Source of the DNA: Roseobacter cerasinus
GTDB lineage: Bacteria; Pseudomonadota; Alphaproteobacteria; Rhodobacterales; Rhodobacteraceae
Length of the DNA stretch: 64,000 nucleotides
Direction: 5' to 3'
Assembly: GCF_009811755.1 (NCBI RefSeq)
Contig: NZ_BLIV01000009.1
Span: 79,319 to 143,318 of the forward strand
This document shows positions 16,386 to 28,296 of this stretch, one piece after another. Position numbers and translations under genes: made by a program. A model generated the notes under the pieces. It made no database searches and was not told where the DNA came from. It worked only from the letters and a program-made list of their open reading frames with translations. Each line of letters starts with the position of its first letter. Position 1 is the first letter of the stretch.

Positions 16386-18660
16386 CGTTCAACAACTCCC
16401 AAACCTTGTGCGGGGTGAAAGGCATGTCCGCCTGACGGACCCCGCGCTCCCACAGCGCGTCCTGCACTGCGTTTGCGACCGCAGCCAGCGCGCCGACGGT
16501 GCCAGCCTCGCCACAGCCCTTCATTCCCATGATGTTGGCGGTGGATGGAACCGGCTCTGACGTAAATGAAATATTGGGGACGTCATCCGCGCGCGGCAAG
16601 GCATAGTCCATGAACGATGCCGTGAGCAATTGGCCATCTTCGTCAAAGACAACATGCTCGGTCAGCGCCTGGCCGATCCCCTGAACCACGCCGCCATGCA
16701 CTTGACCTTCGGCCAACATCGGATTGATAAGGTTGCCAAAATCGTCAACAACTGTGTAGCGGTCGACGGTCACGACGCCAGTGTCCGGGTCGACCACAAC
16801 CTCTGAAACATGGCATCCGTTGGGGAAGCTGCGCGCCTCCAGCTTGGCGCGCGCTTCATGCACCAGAAGATCGTCGCGCCCCTGCTCACGAGCCATATCC
16901 GCCACGTCGAGCATCGTCGGCGTGAGGTTTGAACCTTCAGCGCGAAAGCGTTCATCGTCAAAGGAAATCTCGGAGGCGGGCACGCCCATCTCATCCGCCA
17001 GAAAGTCGGTAAAGGCTTGCGTCATCTGGGCCACCGTGGCCAGAGTGGCATTGTTCTGTACGGTGACGGAGCGGGAGCCGCCGGTGCCGCCGCCTTGTGC
17101 GATTTGATCGCTGTCGCCCTGTAAGACAAAGATCTTGTCTGCCGGAATGCCGGTCTGATCGGCGAGGAAAGACGCAAAAACCGTCTCATGCCCCTGCCCA
17201 GTGGATTGTGTGCCCACAAAAATCGTCACCGTACCATCCTCGTTAAACGCGACCTTCGCGCTTTCGGAAGGATCGCCCAAAATACTTTCTATATAGTAAC
17301 ACAAGCCCACACCCCGCAGTAGGCCCTTGGCGGCATCAGACTGTTTGCGCGCCGCAAAGCCGCTGAAATCCGCCTCGGCGAGGCCTCGGTCGAGCACCTT
17401 GTTAAAATCGCCGACGTCATAGGTTTCGCCGGTGGACGTGGCATAGGGGAATTGGTCGGGCTTGATGAAATTGCGCCGCCGCAGCTCGACCGGGTCGACA
17501 CCCAGCTCGCGCGCCGCGCGGTCGATCAGCCGCTCCAGCACGTAGATCGCCTCGGGCCGTCCGGCGCCACGATAGGCGTCCACATAGGTGGTGTTGGTGT
17601 AAATCCCCTCAACGTGCAGCCAGGTGGTCTGCACATCGTAGACGCCCATCAGAACCCGGCTGAAGAGCTGGCTTTGGATAAACTGGCCGAAATGGCTGTT
17701 GTAGGCCCCAAGGTTGCAGCGTGTGTGCACCCGGTAGGCCGTGATCCGGTTGCTCTCGTCAAAAGCAAACTCAGCCGTCGAGGTCAGATCGCGACCGGCA
17801 TTGTCGCTGAGCATCGCCTCCGTCCGGTCCGACATCCAGCGCACGGGCCGCCCTATGACCCGAGCCGCATGGGCGGCGAGCGCATACTCCGGGTATGGAA
17901 AGCCCTTCATGCCAAAGCCGCCACCCACATCTGGATTGGTCACCCGGACCTGGTCCCGCTCAAGACCCAAGGCGCGGGCGATTGCAGTCTTTTGCTCCCA
18001 AACACCCTGCCCGCCCAAAGAGACATGAACGCGGTCCCCGTCCCACTCCGCGTAGCAGCCGCGCGGCTCCAGCGAGGTGACGATGATGCGGTTGTCGCCG
18101 ACATCAAGGCTCACGGTCTTGGCCGCAGCCTTGAACGCCGCATTGGTTGCAGCCTCGTCGCCCATGCCCCAGTCAAAGGCCAGGTTGTCCGGCACATCAT
18201 CATGCACCAAAGGCCCACCGAGGGTCAGATCCATCTTGGCTGGCAGATCGTCATGGTCCAGCACAATGAGTTCTGCTGCATCACGCGCCTGGTTCAGCGT
18301 CTCGGCCACGATGAATGCGACAGGTTCGCCAACATAGCGTAGCTTGTTCTTTGCGAGCAAAGGACGGTCGGGCGCGGCCCCGCGAGATCCATCGCGGTTC
18401 TCGACAGTGGCCGCAAACATGTTGATGTCGAGACCGGCCTCCAGAAGGTCATCGACAGTCAAAACCGCATGCACACCATCGGCAATGCGCGCATCCGTGA
18501 CGTCGAGTTCCGTGATGTGCGCATGTGCAACAGGGGACCGAAACACAAAGGCTGTGGCCGCCGCTTCGGGTGCCAGATCGTCCACATAACGCCCTTGTCC
18601 GGTTAGAAACCGCACATCCTCGACACGCTTTATTGACTGTGATCGACCGAACTTTTCCAC
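16363..18660 (-). CDS. form II CoxL-like molybdopterin-binding dehydrogenase large subunit
   Basis: Xanthine oxidase family molybdenum subunit of 765 residues. The active-site loop reads AYRGAGR (residues 362-368), the signature of form II CoxL-like proteins, not the copper-binding AYxCSFR of true CO dehydrogenase. Other family motifs are RFLTGQGRYVDD, GQGVWEQKTAIARALGL, PDVGGGFGMKG, STGQGHETVFASFLADQTG and the late GMKGCGEAG with the catalytic glutamate. No FAD (M) or 2Fe-2S (S) partner gene is adjacent, so it must pair with subunits encoded elsewhere or be an orphan. Substrate unknown; CO activity should not be assumed. Confidence 0.9.
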   Translation of the reverse strand: MEKFGRSQSIKRVEDVRFLTGQGRYVDDLAPEAAATAFVFRSPVAHAHITELDVTDARIADGVHAVLTVDDLLEAGLDINMFAATVENRDGSRGAAPDRPLLAKNKLRYVGEPVAFIVAETLNQARDAAELIVLDHDDLPAKMDLTLGGPLVHDDVPDNLAFDWGMGDEAATNAAFKAAAKTVSLDVGDNRIIVTSLEPRGCYAEWDGDRVHVSLGGQGVWEQKTAIARALGLERDQVRVTNPDVGGGFGMKGFPYPEYALAAHAARVIGRPVRWMSDRTEAMLSDNAGRDLTSTAEFAFDESNRITAYRVHTRCNLGAYNSHFGQFIQSQLFSRVLMGVYDVQTTWLHVEGIYTNTTYVDAYRGAGRPEAIYVLERLIDRAARELGVDPVELRRRNFIKPDQFPYATSTGETYDVGDFNKVLDRGLAEADFSGFAARKQSDAAKGLLRGVGLCYYIESILGDPSESAKVAFNEDGTVTIFVGTQSTGQGHETVFASFLADQTGIPADKIFVLQGDSDQIAQGGGTGGSRSVTVQNNATLATVAQMTQAFTDFLADEMGVPASEISFDDERFRAEGSNLTPTMLDVADMAREQGRDDLLVHEARAKLEARSFPNGCHVSEVVVDPDTGVVTVDRYTVVDDFGNLINPMLAEGQVHGGVVQGIGQALTEHVVFDEDGQLLTASFMDYALPRADDVPNISFTSEPVPSTANIMGMKGCGEAGTVGALAAVANAVQDALWERGVRQADMPFTPHKVWELLNGEPIAAE

Positions 18661-18704
18661 AAGAGGCTCCTTTGCCGCCAGAGTGACCTCGGGGACACTA
18701 GCGG

Positions 18705-18752
18705 GGCCAGCGCGCTTGTCCAGTCAGGCCTGACTGGACAAGCGCGCTGGCC
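18705..18752. repeat. perfect 48-bp palindrome without spacer
   Basis: Two 24-base arms meet at an AGGCCT centre with no loop. It lies 45 bases upstream of the form II coxL-like start and downstream of the CTERM gene terminator. It could be an operator for a dimeric regulator, a 5' UTR hairpin, or a remnant of a mobile repeat. No second copy was noticed in the window. Confidence 0.9.
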
Positions 18753-18780
18753 TGGCCCAACCCGCAATCGGTTCGCTCAT

Positions 18781-18810
18781 AAAAAAAGCCTCGGTGCGGT
18801 GACCGAGGCT
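18781..18810 (-). terminator. Rho-independent terminator of the CTERM protein gene
   Basis: AGCCTCGGT pairs with ACCGAGGCT over a six-base loop and is followed on the minus strand by seven T. It lies 26 bases after the stop of the gene at 18836-19459. Confidence 0.9.
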
Positions 18811-18835
18811 TCCAAGTGTCTTATATCGCGAAACG

Positions 18836-19459
18836 TCAGGCCTTGCGACGCCGACGGGTCATTGCCATAAGGCCAAGGCCGCCAACCAACAGCAAGCCTG
18901 TTGCTGGGATCGGAATGACAGCTGGCTCGATGCCGGTGATGATGCGAATGTAGTCACCAGGATCGTTTGCAGCCCAGTCGACCAGCACCCGCGACAGGTT
19001 GCCCGGGTCAATACTCACATCATCGGGGGCTTCGATACCACGCAAATCGGGGCTTAGGTACGTGACATCATCGGCACCAAGGAAATCACTATCGATCAGC
19101 AAATCGACCGATGTGATGATACCCAGAATATTTGAGTCAAAGTCGACATACCCGTCCTGAAAGCTCTCAGAGGCAGGGTCGAAGAAAACATAATGGCTCG
19201 AAATCGTGGTTCCCGCAGCGATCGTCCCGCCAATATCCGTGACGAGATCAGCACCAAGGGTGATCGACTGCTTCTCATTGAACGCAAACAATCTATCGAT
19301 TTGTTGGTTGTTCTCGCCAACCATAAGCCCGGTGGTGTTCACTATCTGCTCAAAAGAGCCATCACCGCCGGTCACCATACCATCGACAACCGCCGCCTGC
19401 ACCGGCTGCATCGCCAGACATACCGCGGCCGCACCGCAAACAAAAAACGTCCTCATCAT
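18836..19459 (-). CDS. VPxPA-CTERM-type exported surface protein
   Basis: Exported protein of 207 residues with a signal peptide (FFVCGAAAVCLAMQPVQAA). It has a classic C-terminal sorting tail: IPIPATGLLLVGGLGLMAM, then the basic cluster TRRRRKA. This is the VPLPA-CTERM/PEP-CTERM layout processed by an exosortase and linked to surface or exopolysaccharide display. The middle is acidic and beta-rich, with no enzyme motif. GGAAGA sits well before the chosen ATG; an upstream GTG is too close to it. A strong terminator follows. No exosortase is in the window. Confidence 0.82.
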   Translation of the reverse strand: MMRTFFVCGAAAVCLAMQPVQAAVVDGMVTGGDGSFEQIVNTTGLMVGENNQQIDRLFAFNEKQSITLGADLVTDIGGTIAAGTTISSHYVFFDPASESFQDGYVDFDSNILGIITSVDLLIDSDFLGADDVTYLSPDLRGIEAPDDVSIDPGNLSRVLVDWAANDPGDYIRIITGIEPAVIPIPATGLLLVGGLGLMAMTRRRRKA

Positions 19460-19668
19460 TCTCACTCTTCCTTTAGGGGGCTACACCGCGCAGCCCGACT
19501 CTCCCCGCGTGAGTGTGGCCCGCCGATTGAGAAGAAAAAATGACAATGTTTCCCGCTAAGCGAGTATCCGCCGGTGGCAACGCTGCGACCGGCGAAACCG
19601 CGCTCTTTCCCTCCCCTGCGACATTAGGTAGAGCACAGCGTGATCAAAATTTAGACGGATGGTGTGCC

Positions 19669-22785
<3,117 letters not shown>

Positions 22786-22794
22786 GGTGCGCCA

Positions 22795-23124
22795 ATGCGC
22801 AGCTTTCGCTCTCTTGTTGAACGGCAAATCGCCAAGGCACGGGCCTCTGGCGCGCTGACCGGGCTTAAGGGTGAAGGCGCGCCCCTGCCCCAACGCCCTG
22901 TCGAAACAGATGATCAGGCAGCGGTTGGGGCGGGTATGCGCATCATGGCGGAGGCGGGTGTAGTTCCTGAGGAGTTTGCCTTTAAAAAACAACTGGAGGC
23001 GGCCCGCCAAGCCTATACGCAGTCTGCGGATGACACGGCCCGTAAGGCAGCCATGCAGACCATCGCGGACCTTGAGCTGCGCTTTGAGATTGCCCGCGAG
23101 GCGCGGCGCAAGTTCATGTCCTGA
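22795..23124 (+). CDS. DUF1992 (DnaJ homologue C28-like) protein
   Basis: Small protein of 109 residues with the DUF1992 core: LVERQIAKARASGALTGLKG, GEGAPLP, then RIMAEAGVVPEEFAFKKQLE. This conserved domain also occurs in DNAJC28-like proteins, but no J domain is present here. It directly follows valS and is probably co-transcribed. Molecular role not established. Confidence 0.85.
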   Translation: MRSFRSLVERQIAKARASGALTGLKGEGAPLPQRPVETDDQAAVGAGMRIMAEAGVVPEEFAFKKQLEAARQAYTQSADDTARKAAMQTIADLELRFEIAREARRKFMS

Positions 23125-23131
23125 TCGCCGG

Positions 23132-23920
23132 TTACTCGAACACCGGGGCACGTTTGGCGAATTGCGCAGCCACCACCTCCATCTGCTCAGCCGTGCCAAT
23201 CAACTTGGCCTGAAGGCGCGATTCTTCCATCAGGATGTCGCCCGCCTGCCCCTCTTCCGCCACAGCGATTAGCGCCTTGGCCGCGCGGATGGCCTTGGGG
23301 CTTTTGCCCGCGATGTTCCGCGCCAGGTTTTGCGCGGCCTCAAGCGGTGTCTCCGACAGTTCCGTCACCAGCCCCCAGCGCTCAGCCTGAACCGCGTCAA
23401 TCGGCATCGCTGTATAGACCAACCGGCGCAGCACATCGGACCGCACCAGCCGAGGCAAAAGCACCATGCCACCCATGTCGGGCACGATGCCCCACTTCAT
23501 CTCCATCACCGCCAGCCTGGTGTCAGGCGCGGCAATGCGGATATCGGCACCCAGTGCAATCTGCAGACCTGCGCCAAAACACACGCCATGCAGCGCCGCA
23601 ATCACGGGGATCTCAAGCCGGTGCCAGATCATCGCAATCTCCTGCCAGCGGTTGGTTGTGCCACCGCCATGGGTGCGCGGCATGATGACCTGCTTCATGT
23701 CCTGCCCAATCATCGCGCCCAGACTGCCGATGTCGATCCCGGCACAAAACCCTTCGCCCGCACCAGAAAGCACCACCGCGCGGGCGTTGGAGCCTGCGAC
23801 CTCTTCGCCCGTGGCAATCAGTGCCTCGATCATCTCGGGATCAACCGCATTGCGCTTCTCCGGGCGGTTGAGCTGCACATGGGCGATGTGGTCGGTCACT
23901 GTCAGGGTCACGCGGGACAT
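23132..23920 (-). CDS. enoyl-CoA hydratase/isomerase family protein (crotonase)
   Basis: Crotonase fold enzyme of 262 residues. The oxyanion-hole residues lie in GEGFCAGIDIGSLGAM and ALHGVCFGAGLQIALGADIRIA. The acid position in GIVPDMGGMVLLPRLV has an aspartate where hydratases carry the second glutamate, which favours an isomerase-type activity of the delta(3,5)-delta(2,4)-dienoyl-CoA isomerase kind. GGAGGCCCAA precedes the chosen ATG. It stands alone, convergent with the DUF1992 gene. Confidence 0.85.
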   Translation of the reverse strand: MSRVTLTVTDHIAHVQLNRPEKRNAVDPEMIEALIATGEEVAGSNARAVVLSGAGEGFCAGIDIGSLGAMIGQDMKQVIMPRTHGGGTTNRWQEIAMIWHRLEIPVIAALHGVCFGAGLQIALGADIRIAAPDTRLAVMEMKWGIVPDMGGMVLLPRLVRSDVLRRLVYTAMPIDAVQAERWGLVTELSETPLEAAQNLARNIAGKSPKAIRAAKALIAVAEEGQAGDILMEESRLQAKLIGTAEQMEVVAAQFAKRAPVFE

Positions 23921-24031
23921 TTGGGCCTCCTTGTCTGGATGACCTATCTGACCGTTGCCGTGCTGCAATAGCCAGACAAACGTTGGGGCAGCCCAAGGCT
24001 TGCCGAACACCGCCAAGCTGTCTTATCTGGC

Positions 24032-25141
24032 ATGATGACGGACTATCGCCTGACTTCGCTTGCCAAATCGCTTCCCGACACCGTGCCCTTTGTCGGCCCC
24101 GAGACGCAAGAACGAGCCAGATCGCGCCTGTTTGATGCCCGACTCGGTGCCAATGAGAATGTCTTTGGCCCCTCTCCCACAGCCGTTCGTGCAATGGCGG
24201 AGACCCAACACTGGATGTATGGCGACCCCGAAAGCTTTGAGTTGCGCGAGGCGCTGGCGGATCACAACGGGATCACCCCGGATATGATTGTGGTGGGCGA
24301 AGGCATCGATGCGCTCCTAGGCTATCTGGTGCGGATCATGGTGGCGCCCGGCGATGCGGTTGTCACGTCGGATGGTGCTTATCCGACGTTCAACTACCAT
24401 GTGGCGGGCTATGGCGGGGTGTTGCACAAGGTGCCCTACCGCTATGACGATCACGAGGATGCCGTCGCCCTGTTCAAGAGGGCCGCCAAGGTCGACGCCA
24501 AGCTTGTGTATCTGGCCAACCCGGACAACCCAATGGGCACGGCGTTGAGCGGGGCCGAGATTGTCGAGGCGCTTGAATACCTGCCCGACGGCACCTTGCT
24601 GGTGCTGGATGAAGCCTATCTTGAGTGTGCCACGCAAAACATCGCCCTGCCGCTGCCCTTGGATGACCCGCGCGTCATTCGGTTGCGCACATTTTCCAAG
24701 GCCTACGGGCTGGCGGGGGCCCGGGTGGGCTATGCCATGGGCGCACCCGGTCTGATCCGCGCGTTTGAGAAGGTGCGCAATCACTTCGGCATGAACCGGG
24801 CGGCACAGGCAGGGGCGTTGGCCGCACTGGAAGATCAGACCTGGTTGCGCTCCGTGCAGGCCCGCATCGCCGCGTCTCGTAACAGGATTGCCGAAATCGC
24901 CCGAAAGAACGGGTTGAGAACTCTCCCTTCTCATACCAATTTCGTGACCATCGACTGTGGCAGCGGCCCTGAATTTGCAAAAGCGGTTCTGAATGAGATC
25001 GTCGCGCGCGGTGTGTTCATCCGCATGCCGTTTGTCGCGCCGCAGAACCGCTGCATCCGGATCAGCTGTGGGCGTCCCGCGCAGCTTGATATTCTGACGG
25101 AGGTCATTCCGCTCGCATTGCGTGCCGCAGAATTGAGGTGA
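24032..25141 (+). CDS. class I/II PLP aminotransferase, histidinol-phosphate aminotransferase-like
   Basis: Fold-type I PLP enzyme of 369 residues, HisC-like. Landmarks are ARLGANENVFGPSP, YGDPESFELREALADHNG, the glycine-rich GEGIDALLGYLVR, YLANPDNPMGT, LLVLDEAYLEC, and the Schiff-base lysine in RTFSKAYGLAGARVGYAMG; the phosphate-binding arginine lies in RISCGRPAQ. It is not next to his genes, so it could act on another amino acid or phosphonate-like substrate. The following small gene starts close to its stop. Confidence 0.85.
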   Translation: MMTDYRLTSLAKSLPDTVPFVGPETQERARSRLFDARLGANENVFGPSPTAVRAMAETQHWMYGDPESFELREALADHNGITPDMIVVGEGIDALLGYLVRIMVAPGDAVVTSDGAYPTFNYHVAGYGGVLHKVPYRYDDHEDAVALFKRAAKVDAKLVYLANPDNPMGTALSGAEIVEALEYLPDGTLLVLDEAYLECATQNIALPLPLDDPRVIRLRTFSKAYGLAGARVGYAMGAPGLIRAFEKVRNHFGMNRAAQAGALAALEDQTWLRSVQARIAASRNRIAEIARKNGLRTLPSHTNFVTIDCGSGPEFAKAVLNEIVARGVFIRMPFVAPQNRCIRISCGRPAQLDILTEVIPLALRAAELR

Positions 25142-25194
25142 CGCGTCCGGATCGTGACCTATACTTCGCTCCATCGCAGCAGACGCGAGGCAAC

Positions 25195-25389
25195 ATGGAC
25201 AGAGACAAGATTGGCCGGGCCCCGAATTTCACCACCGCCTGTATCGTGATGTTTGGCGTCAACCTGACGTGGATACTGTTGTTTCTATTTGCACTCTGGG
25301 GGCTGGTGGCCGCTGTGTTCTTCGGGCTGGTGGTCAACCGCTGGGTCGACTGGCTGGCGCATCGGCGGCAGATGCAGGAGACCTCCTAG
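25195..25389 (+). CDS. small membrane protein
   Basis: Protein of 64 residues from the ATG after GCGAGG; a GTG overlapping the previous stop would add 19 residues. Two close hydrophobic segments (TACIVMFGVNLTWILLFLFALWG and VAAVFFGLVVNRWV) form a hairpin or one long helix. The end is polar and basic. Its stop overlaps the stop of the convergent aminotransferase (CTAG). No family recognised. Confidence 0.55.
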   Translation: MDRDKIGRAPNFTTACIVMFGVNLTWILLFLFALWGLVAAVFFGLVVNRWVDWLAHRRQMQETS

Positions 25390-26600
25390 GCGCCTGCCTC
25401 ACCGATCACGGCCGCCGCGGCTGACAGTGCCCCAGGCCCGTGAGGCAGGTCGAGGCCGATCAGTCCTGCCTCGATACCACCGAGTAAGCCCATGATCATA
25501 TGCCCGTTCACATGCCCCATGTGCCCCAGCCGGAAATAGCCGTGCCAGGCGGGGTCATCTGAGGGCACCATGCCAAGGCCAATGCCCAGGGTGAGACCGA
25601 GGTTGCGCTCCGTCCAGTCGCGCAGCCGGGTGGCGTCGGGGGCCTCCAGCCGCAGGGCTGTCACGGCGCGGCTGCGATGCGCCGGATCTGCAATGTTCAT
25701 GCGCAGGCTGCCGTCAGACGACCAGGCATCACAGGCCACCCAGATGGCGCGAGCCAGCCTGTCATGTCGTGCCCAGACAGCCTCCATCCCTTCGGCCATG
25801 ATCATGTCGAGGGCCGCACGTAGACCATAGAGGTGATGCGTGGGCGCGGTGCCGTTCCAGTACTCCCAGAACTCCTTGGGCTGCGCACGCGGCGTCCAAT
25901 CCCAGTAGGTGCTGACGCGTGGCATGTGCGCCCGCACCGCGGCGGCCTTATCGTTGAAAAAGACAAACCCCATGCCGGGCGGCACCATCAGCCCCTTCTG
26001 ACAGCCCGCCACCATGACATCGACGCCCCAGGCGTCCATTTCAAAGACATCGCAGCCCAGCGAAGCGATGCAATCCGCCATCAGGAGCGCGGGGTGCCCG
26101 CAGTCATCCAGCGCTGCGCGCAAGGCCGGGATGTCATTGCGGACGGAGCTGGAGGTATCCACATGCACGGCGAGAACCGCTTTGATCTTATGGGCCTTGT
26201 CCGCGTTCAGCGCCTCGGCGACGCGCGCCATATCCATCGGGGCGGATTTGCCGAAATCGATTGCCTCGACCTCAGCCCCAAGCGCCTCGGCCATGCCCGC
26301 CCAGCCCAGCCCGAAATGTCCGGTGGAGGGCACCAGAACCTTGTCGCCCGGGCCAATGGTGTTGGCCAGCGCCGCCTCCCACACCCCGTGGCCGTTGGCG
26401 ATGTAGATCGCCACATGCCCGTCGGTGCGTGCCACGCGCTTCAGATCAGCCACAATGCCCAGCATCATCTCGGGCAGCTCACCCGCGTATATGTTGGGCG
26501 CGGGCCGGTGCATGGCATTCAGCACCGCTTCGGGCATCACCGAGGGCCCCGGAATGGCAAGATAGCCGCGCCCGGCCGGGGCATCACGAAATTGGGGCAT
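25386..26600 (-). CDS. class V aminotransferase, alanine/serine-glyoxylate type
   Basis: PLP-dependent class V aminotransferase of 404 residues. It contains LAIPGPSVMPEAVLNAMHRPAPNIY, the glycine-rich IANGHGVWEAALANTI, ADCIASLGCDVFEMDAWGVDVMVAGCQKGLMVPPG with the PLP lysine in CQKG, and YWNGTAPTHHLYGLRAALD. These fit the serine-glyoxylate/alanine-glyoxylate/serine-pyruvate group. AAAGGACA precedes the chosen ATG. Exact donor and acceptor cannot be told from sequence. It may serve glycine/glyoxylate metabolism together with sarcosine use (inference). Confidence 0.87.
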   Translation of the reverse strand: MPQFRDAPAGRGYLAIPGPSVMPEAVLNAMHRPAPNIYAGELPEMMLGIVADLKRVARTDGHVAIYIANGHGVWEAALANTIGPGDKVLVPSTGHFGLGWAGMAEALGAEVEAIDFGKSAPMDMARVAEALNADKAHKIKAVLAVHVDTSSSVRNDIPALRAALDDCGHPALLMADCIASLGCDVFEMDAWGVDVMVAGCQKGLMVPPGMGFVFFNDKAAAVRAHMPRVSTYWDWTPRAQPKEFWEYWNGTAPTHHLYGLRAALDMIMAEGMEAVWARHDRLARAIWVACDAWSSDGSLRMNIADPAHRSRAVTALRLEAPDATRLRDWTERNLGLTLGIGLGMVPSDDPAWHGYFRLGHMGHVNGHMIMGLLGGIEAGLIGLDLPHGPGALSAAAAVIGEAGA

Positions 26601-26676
26601 AAAGACTGTCCTTTTGACCTGCGGCAACTCTAGCCGTCAAATCGACGCGGTCAATCGTAGAAGACTGCCGGAAAGC

Positions 26677-27351
26677 TCAACGCCGGGAGCCCTGGGCCAG
26701 CTTCTCTGGTGAGGCGCCCAGAACGTAGCGTGTGACAGTCCAGAGGTTGCGCATGCCGCGCCTGACCCATCCTTCTGCGTGAAAGCGCGCCGGGCTGCTC
26801 TCAGCCACGGCGTCAATGGACGTGAGCTTGCCTTTAAGGGCGCGCGCCAAAGCCACGTCCTCCATCAGCGGTTGGTCAGGATAGCCCCCCACATCGGCAT
26901 AGAGCGCCCGGGGCAGCAGCAGCCCCTGATCGCCGTAAGGCAGCCCGAAGCGGCTGCGCAGGTTGGCCCAGCCTGCCACGATGCGGCCCGCCACACCGCC
27001 GCCCGCAAAGGCCAGACGAAACCAGCCTGCCCGCCGCGTATCAAGATGCAGGATCACGGGGCCAACCCAACCATCCCCCAGCCGCGTGTCGGCATGCAGC
27101 ACCAAAAGCCACGCGCCTTGGGCCGCCGCACATCCCCGTGCCAGTTGGCCACCACGTGAGGCAGACCCTGTCACAACCTCTGCCCCCCAGGCCTTGGCCA
27201 CATCAACCGTGGCATCCGTCGAACCGCCATCACTGATGATCAACTCTCGGATCAGCCCGGCCTCAAGCCCCGGAACCAGAGCCGCCAGGCACGGGCCCAG
27301 CTGTGTCTCTGCATTCAACGTCGGAATGACCACCGAAATCGGTGCGCGCAT
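26677..27351 (-). CDS. TIGR04283-type family 2 glycosyltransferase
   Basis: GT-A fold glycosyltransferase of 224 residues. It starts MRAPISVVIPTLNAETQLGPCL and has IISDGGSTDATVDVA (nucleotide binding), then LLVLHADTRLGDGW in the DxD region, WFRLAF and FGLPYGDQGLLLPR. The compact length and the GDQG motif match the TIGR04283 group. GAGAGGACGACAG precedes the ATG. Acceptor unknown. It is divergent from ygfZ by 84 bases. Confidence 0.85.
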   Translation of the reverse strand: MRAPISVVIPTLNAETQLGPCLAALVPGLEAGLIRELIISDGGSTDATVDVAKAWGAEVVTGSASRGGQLARGCAAAQGAWLLVLHADTRLGDGWVGPVILHLDTRRAGWFRLAFAGGGVAGRIVAGWANLRSRFGLPYGDQGLLLPRALYADVGGYPDQPLMEDVALARALKGKLTSIDAVAESSPARFHAEGWVRRGMRNLWTVTRYVLGASPEKLAQGSRR

Positions 27352-27435
27352 CTGTCGTCCTCTCTCCCCCACCGCCCCCTTACCCTTGGCGGCGCAGTGT
27401 CTATATGACATCTACCGTCAAATGAGGAGGCCCAC

Positions 27436-28170
27436 ATGACCAATCGTCGCATTCTGAAGCTCAGCGGCCCCGACGCGCGGGACTTCCTGCAGGGGTTGAT
27501 CACCAACGACATTGCGCGTCTGGACGGGGGCCTCGTCTACGCCGCCATTCTGACGCCACAAGGTAAATATATTGCCGACTTTTTTCTGGCGCAGGCCGCA
27601 GATGGCATTCTGCTGGATGTGGCGGGGAGTCTGGGCGACATGTTGGTGCAGCGGCTGACCATGTATAAGCTGCGTGCTGACGTGACGATTGGAACCACAG
27701 CGCTGCATCTGCACCGCGGGCTTGGGGCGTGCCCAGACGACGGGTTCGTCGACCCCCGGCACGAAGCGCTTGGCTGGCGGGCCTATCGCGACACGCCACA
27801 AACCGAAGACAGCACGGATTGGACGGCCCTGCGGGTCGCGCATATGATCCCAGAGACCGGGATCGAACTGACCCCGGATACCTTTATTCTGGAGGTGGGG
27901 TTCGAACGGTTGTCGGGCGTCGACTTTCGCAAAGGCTGCTACGTTGGGCAGGAGGTGACCGCTCGCATGAAACACAAGACAGAGCTGCGCAAAGGGCTGG
28001 CGCAGGTTCGCATTTCCGGCGCGGCGGAGACGGGCAGCGAGATCCTGGCCAATGGCAAGGTCGCGGGCACTTTGCTGAGCCGGACGGAAGACGCTGGGAT
28101 CGCCTATCTGCGCTACGACCGGGCGGTGGGCGACATGACGGCTGGGGAAGCCAAGGTGGTGCGCGTCTGA
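27436..28170 (+). CDS. ygfZ: tRNA-modifying/iron-sulphur assembly protein YgfZ
   Basis: Folate-binding GcvT-like protein of the YgfZ/COG0354 family (IBA57 in mitochondria), which helps maintain certain iron-sulphur enzymes. The 244 residues carry LSGPDARDFLQGLITNDI and the family signature KGCYVGQEVTARM (residues about 174-186), including the reactive cysteine. Length is short but within the bacterial range. A GC-rich hairpin follows, between it and the convergent efp. Confidence 0.92.
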   Translation: MTNRRILKLSGPDARDFLQGLITNDIARLDGGLVYAAILTPQGKYIADFFLAQAADGILLDVAGSLGDMLVQRLTMYKLRADVTIGTTALHLHRGLGACPDDGFVDPRHEALGWRAYRDTPQTEDSTDWTALRVAHMIPETGIELTPDTFILEVGFERLSGVDFRKGCYVGQEVTARMKHKTELRKGLAQVRISGAAETGSEILANGKVAGTLLSRTEDAGIAYLRYDRAVGDMTAGEAKVVRV

Positions 28171-28232
28171 GCAAAGCGGGTTGTTAAGGGGAGGAAAGCG
28201 CCCTCACCCCCATCGAGGGGGATCGGGCGCTG

Positions 28233-28251
28233 CCCGGCAGGGCCTGCCGGG
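28233..28251. terminator. hairpin between convergent ygfZ and efp
   Basis: CCCGGCAGG pairs with CCTGCCGGG around a single central base, with partial pairing of the GC-rich flanks. It has no T run, so a terminator role rests mainly on its place between convergent genes. Confidence 0.45.
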
Positions 28252-28296
28252 GGCGCCAGCCGAGAGGTTGAAGGTCGTCGTACCCCGTATCTCGCG

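Noticed and set aside
16363..18660. CO dehydrogenase large subunit
   Set aside because: The active-site loop is AYRGAGR without the copper-binding cysteine, so CO oxidation is not supported.
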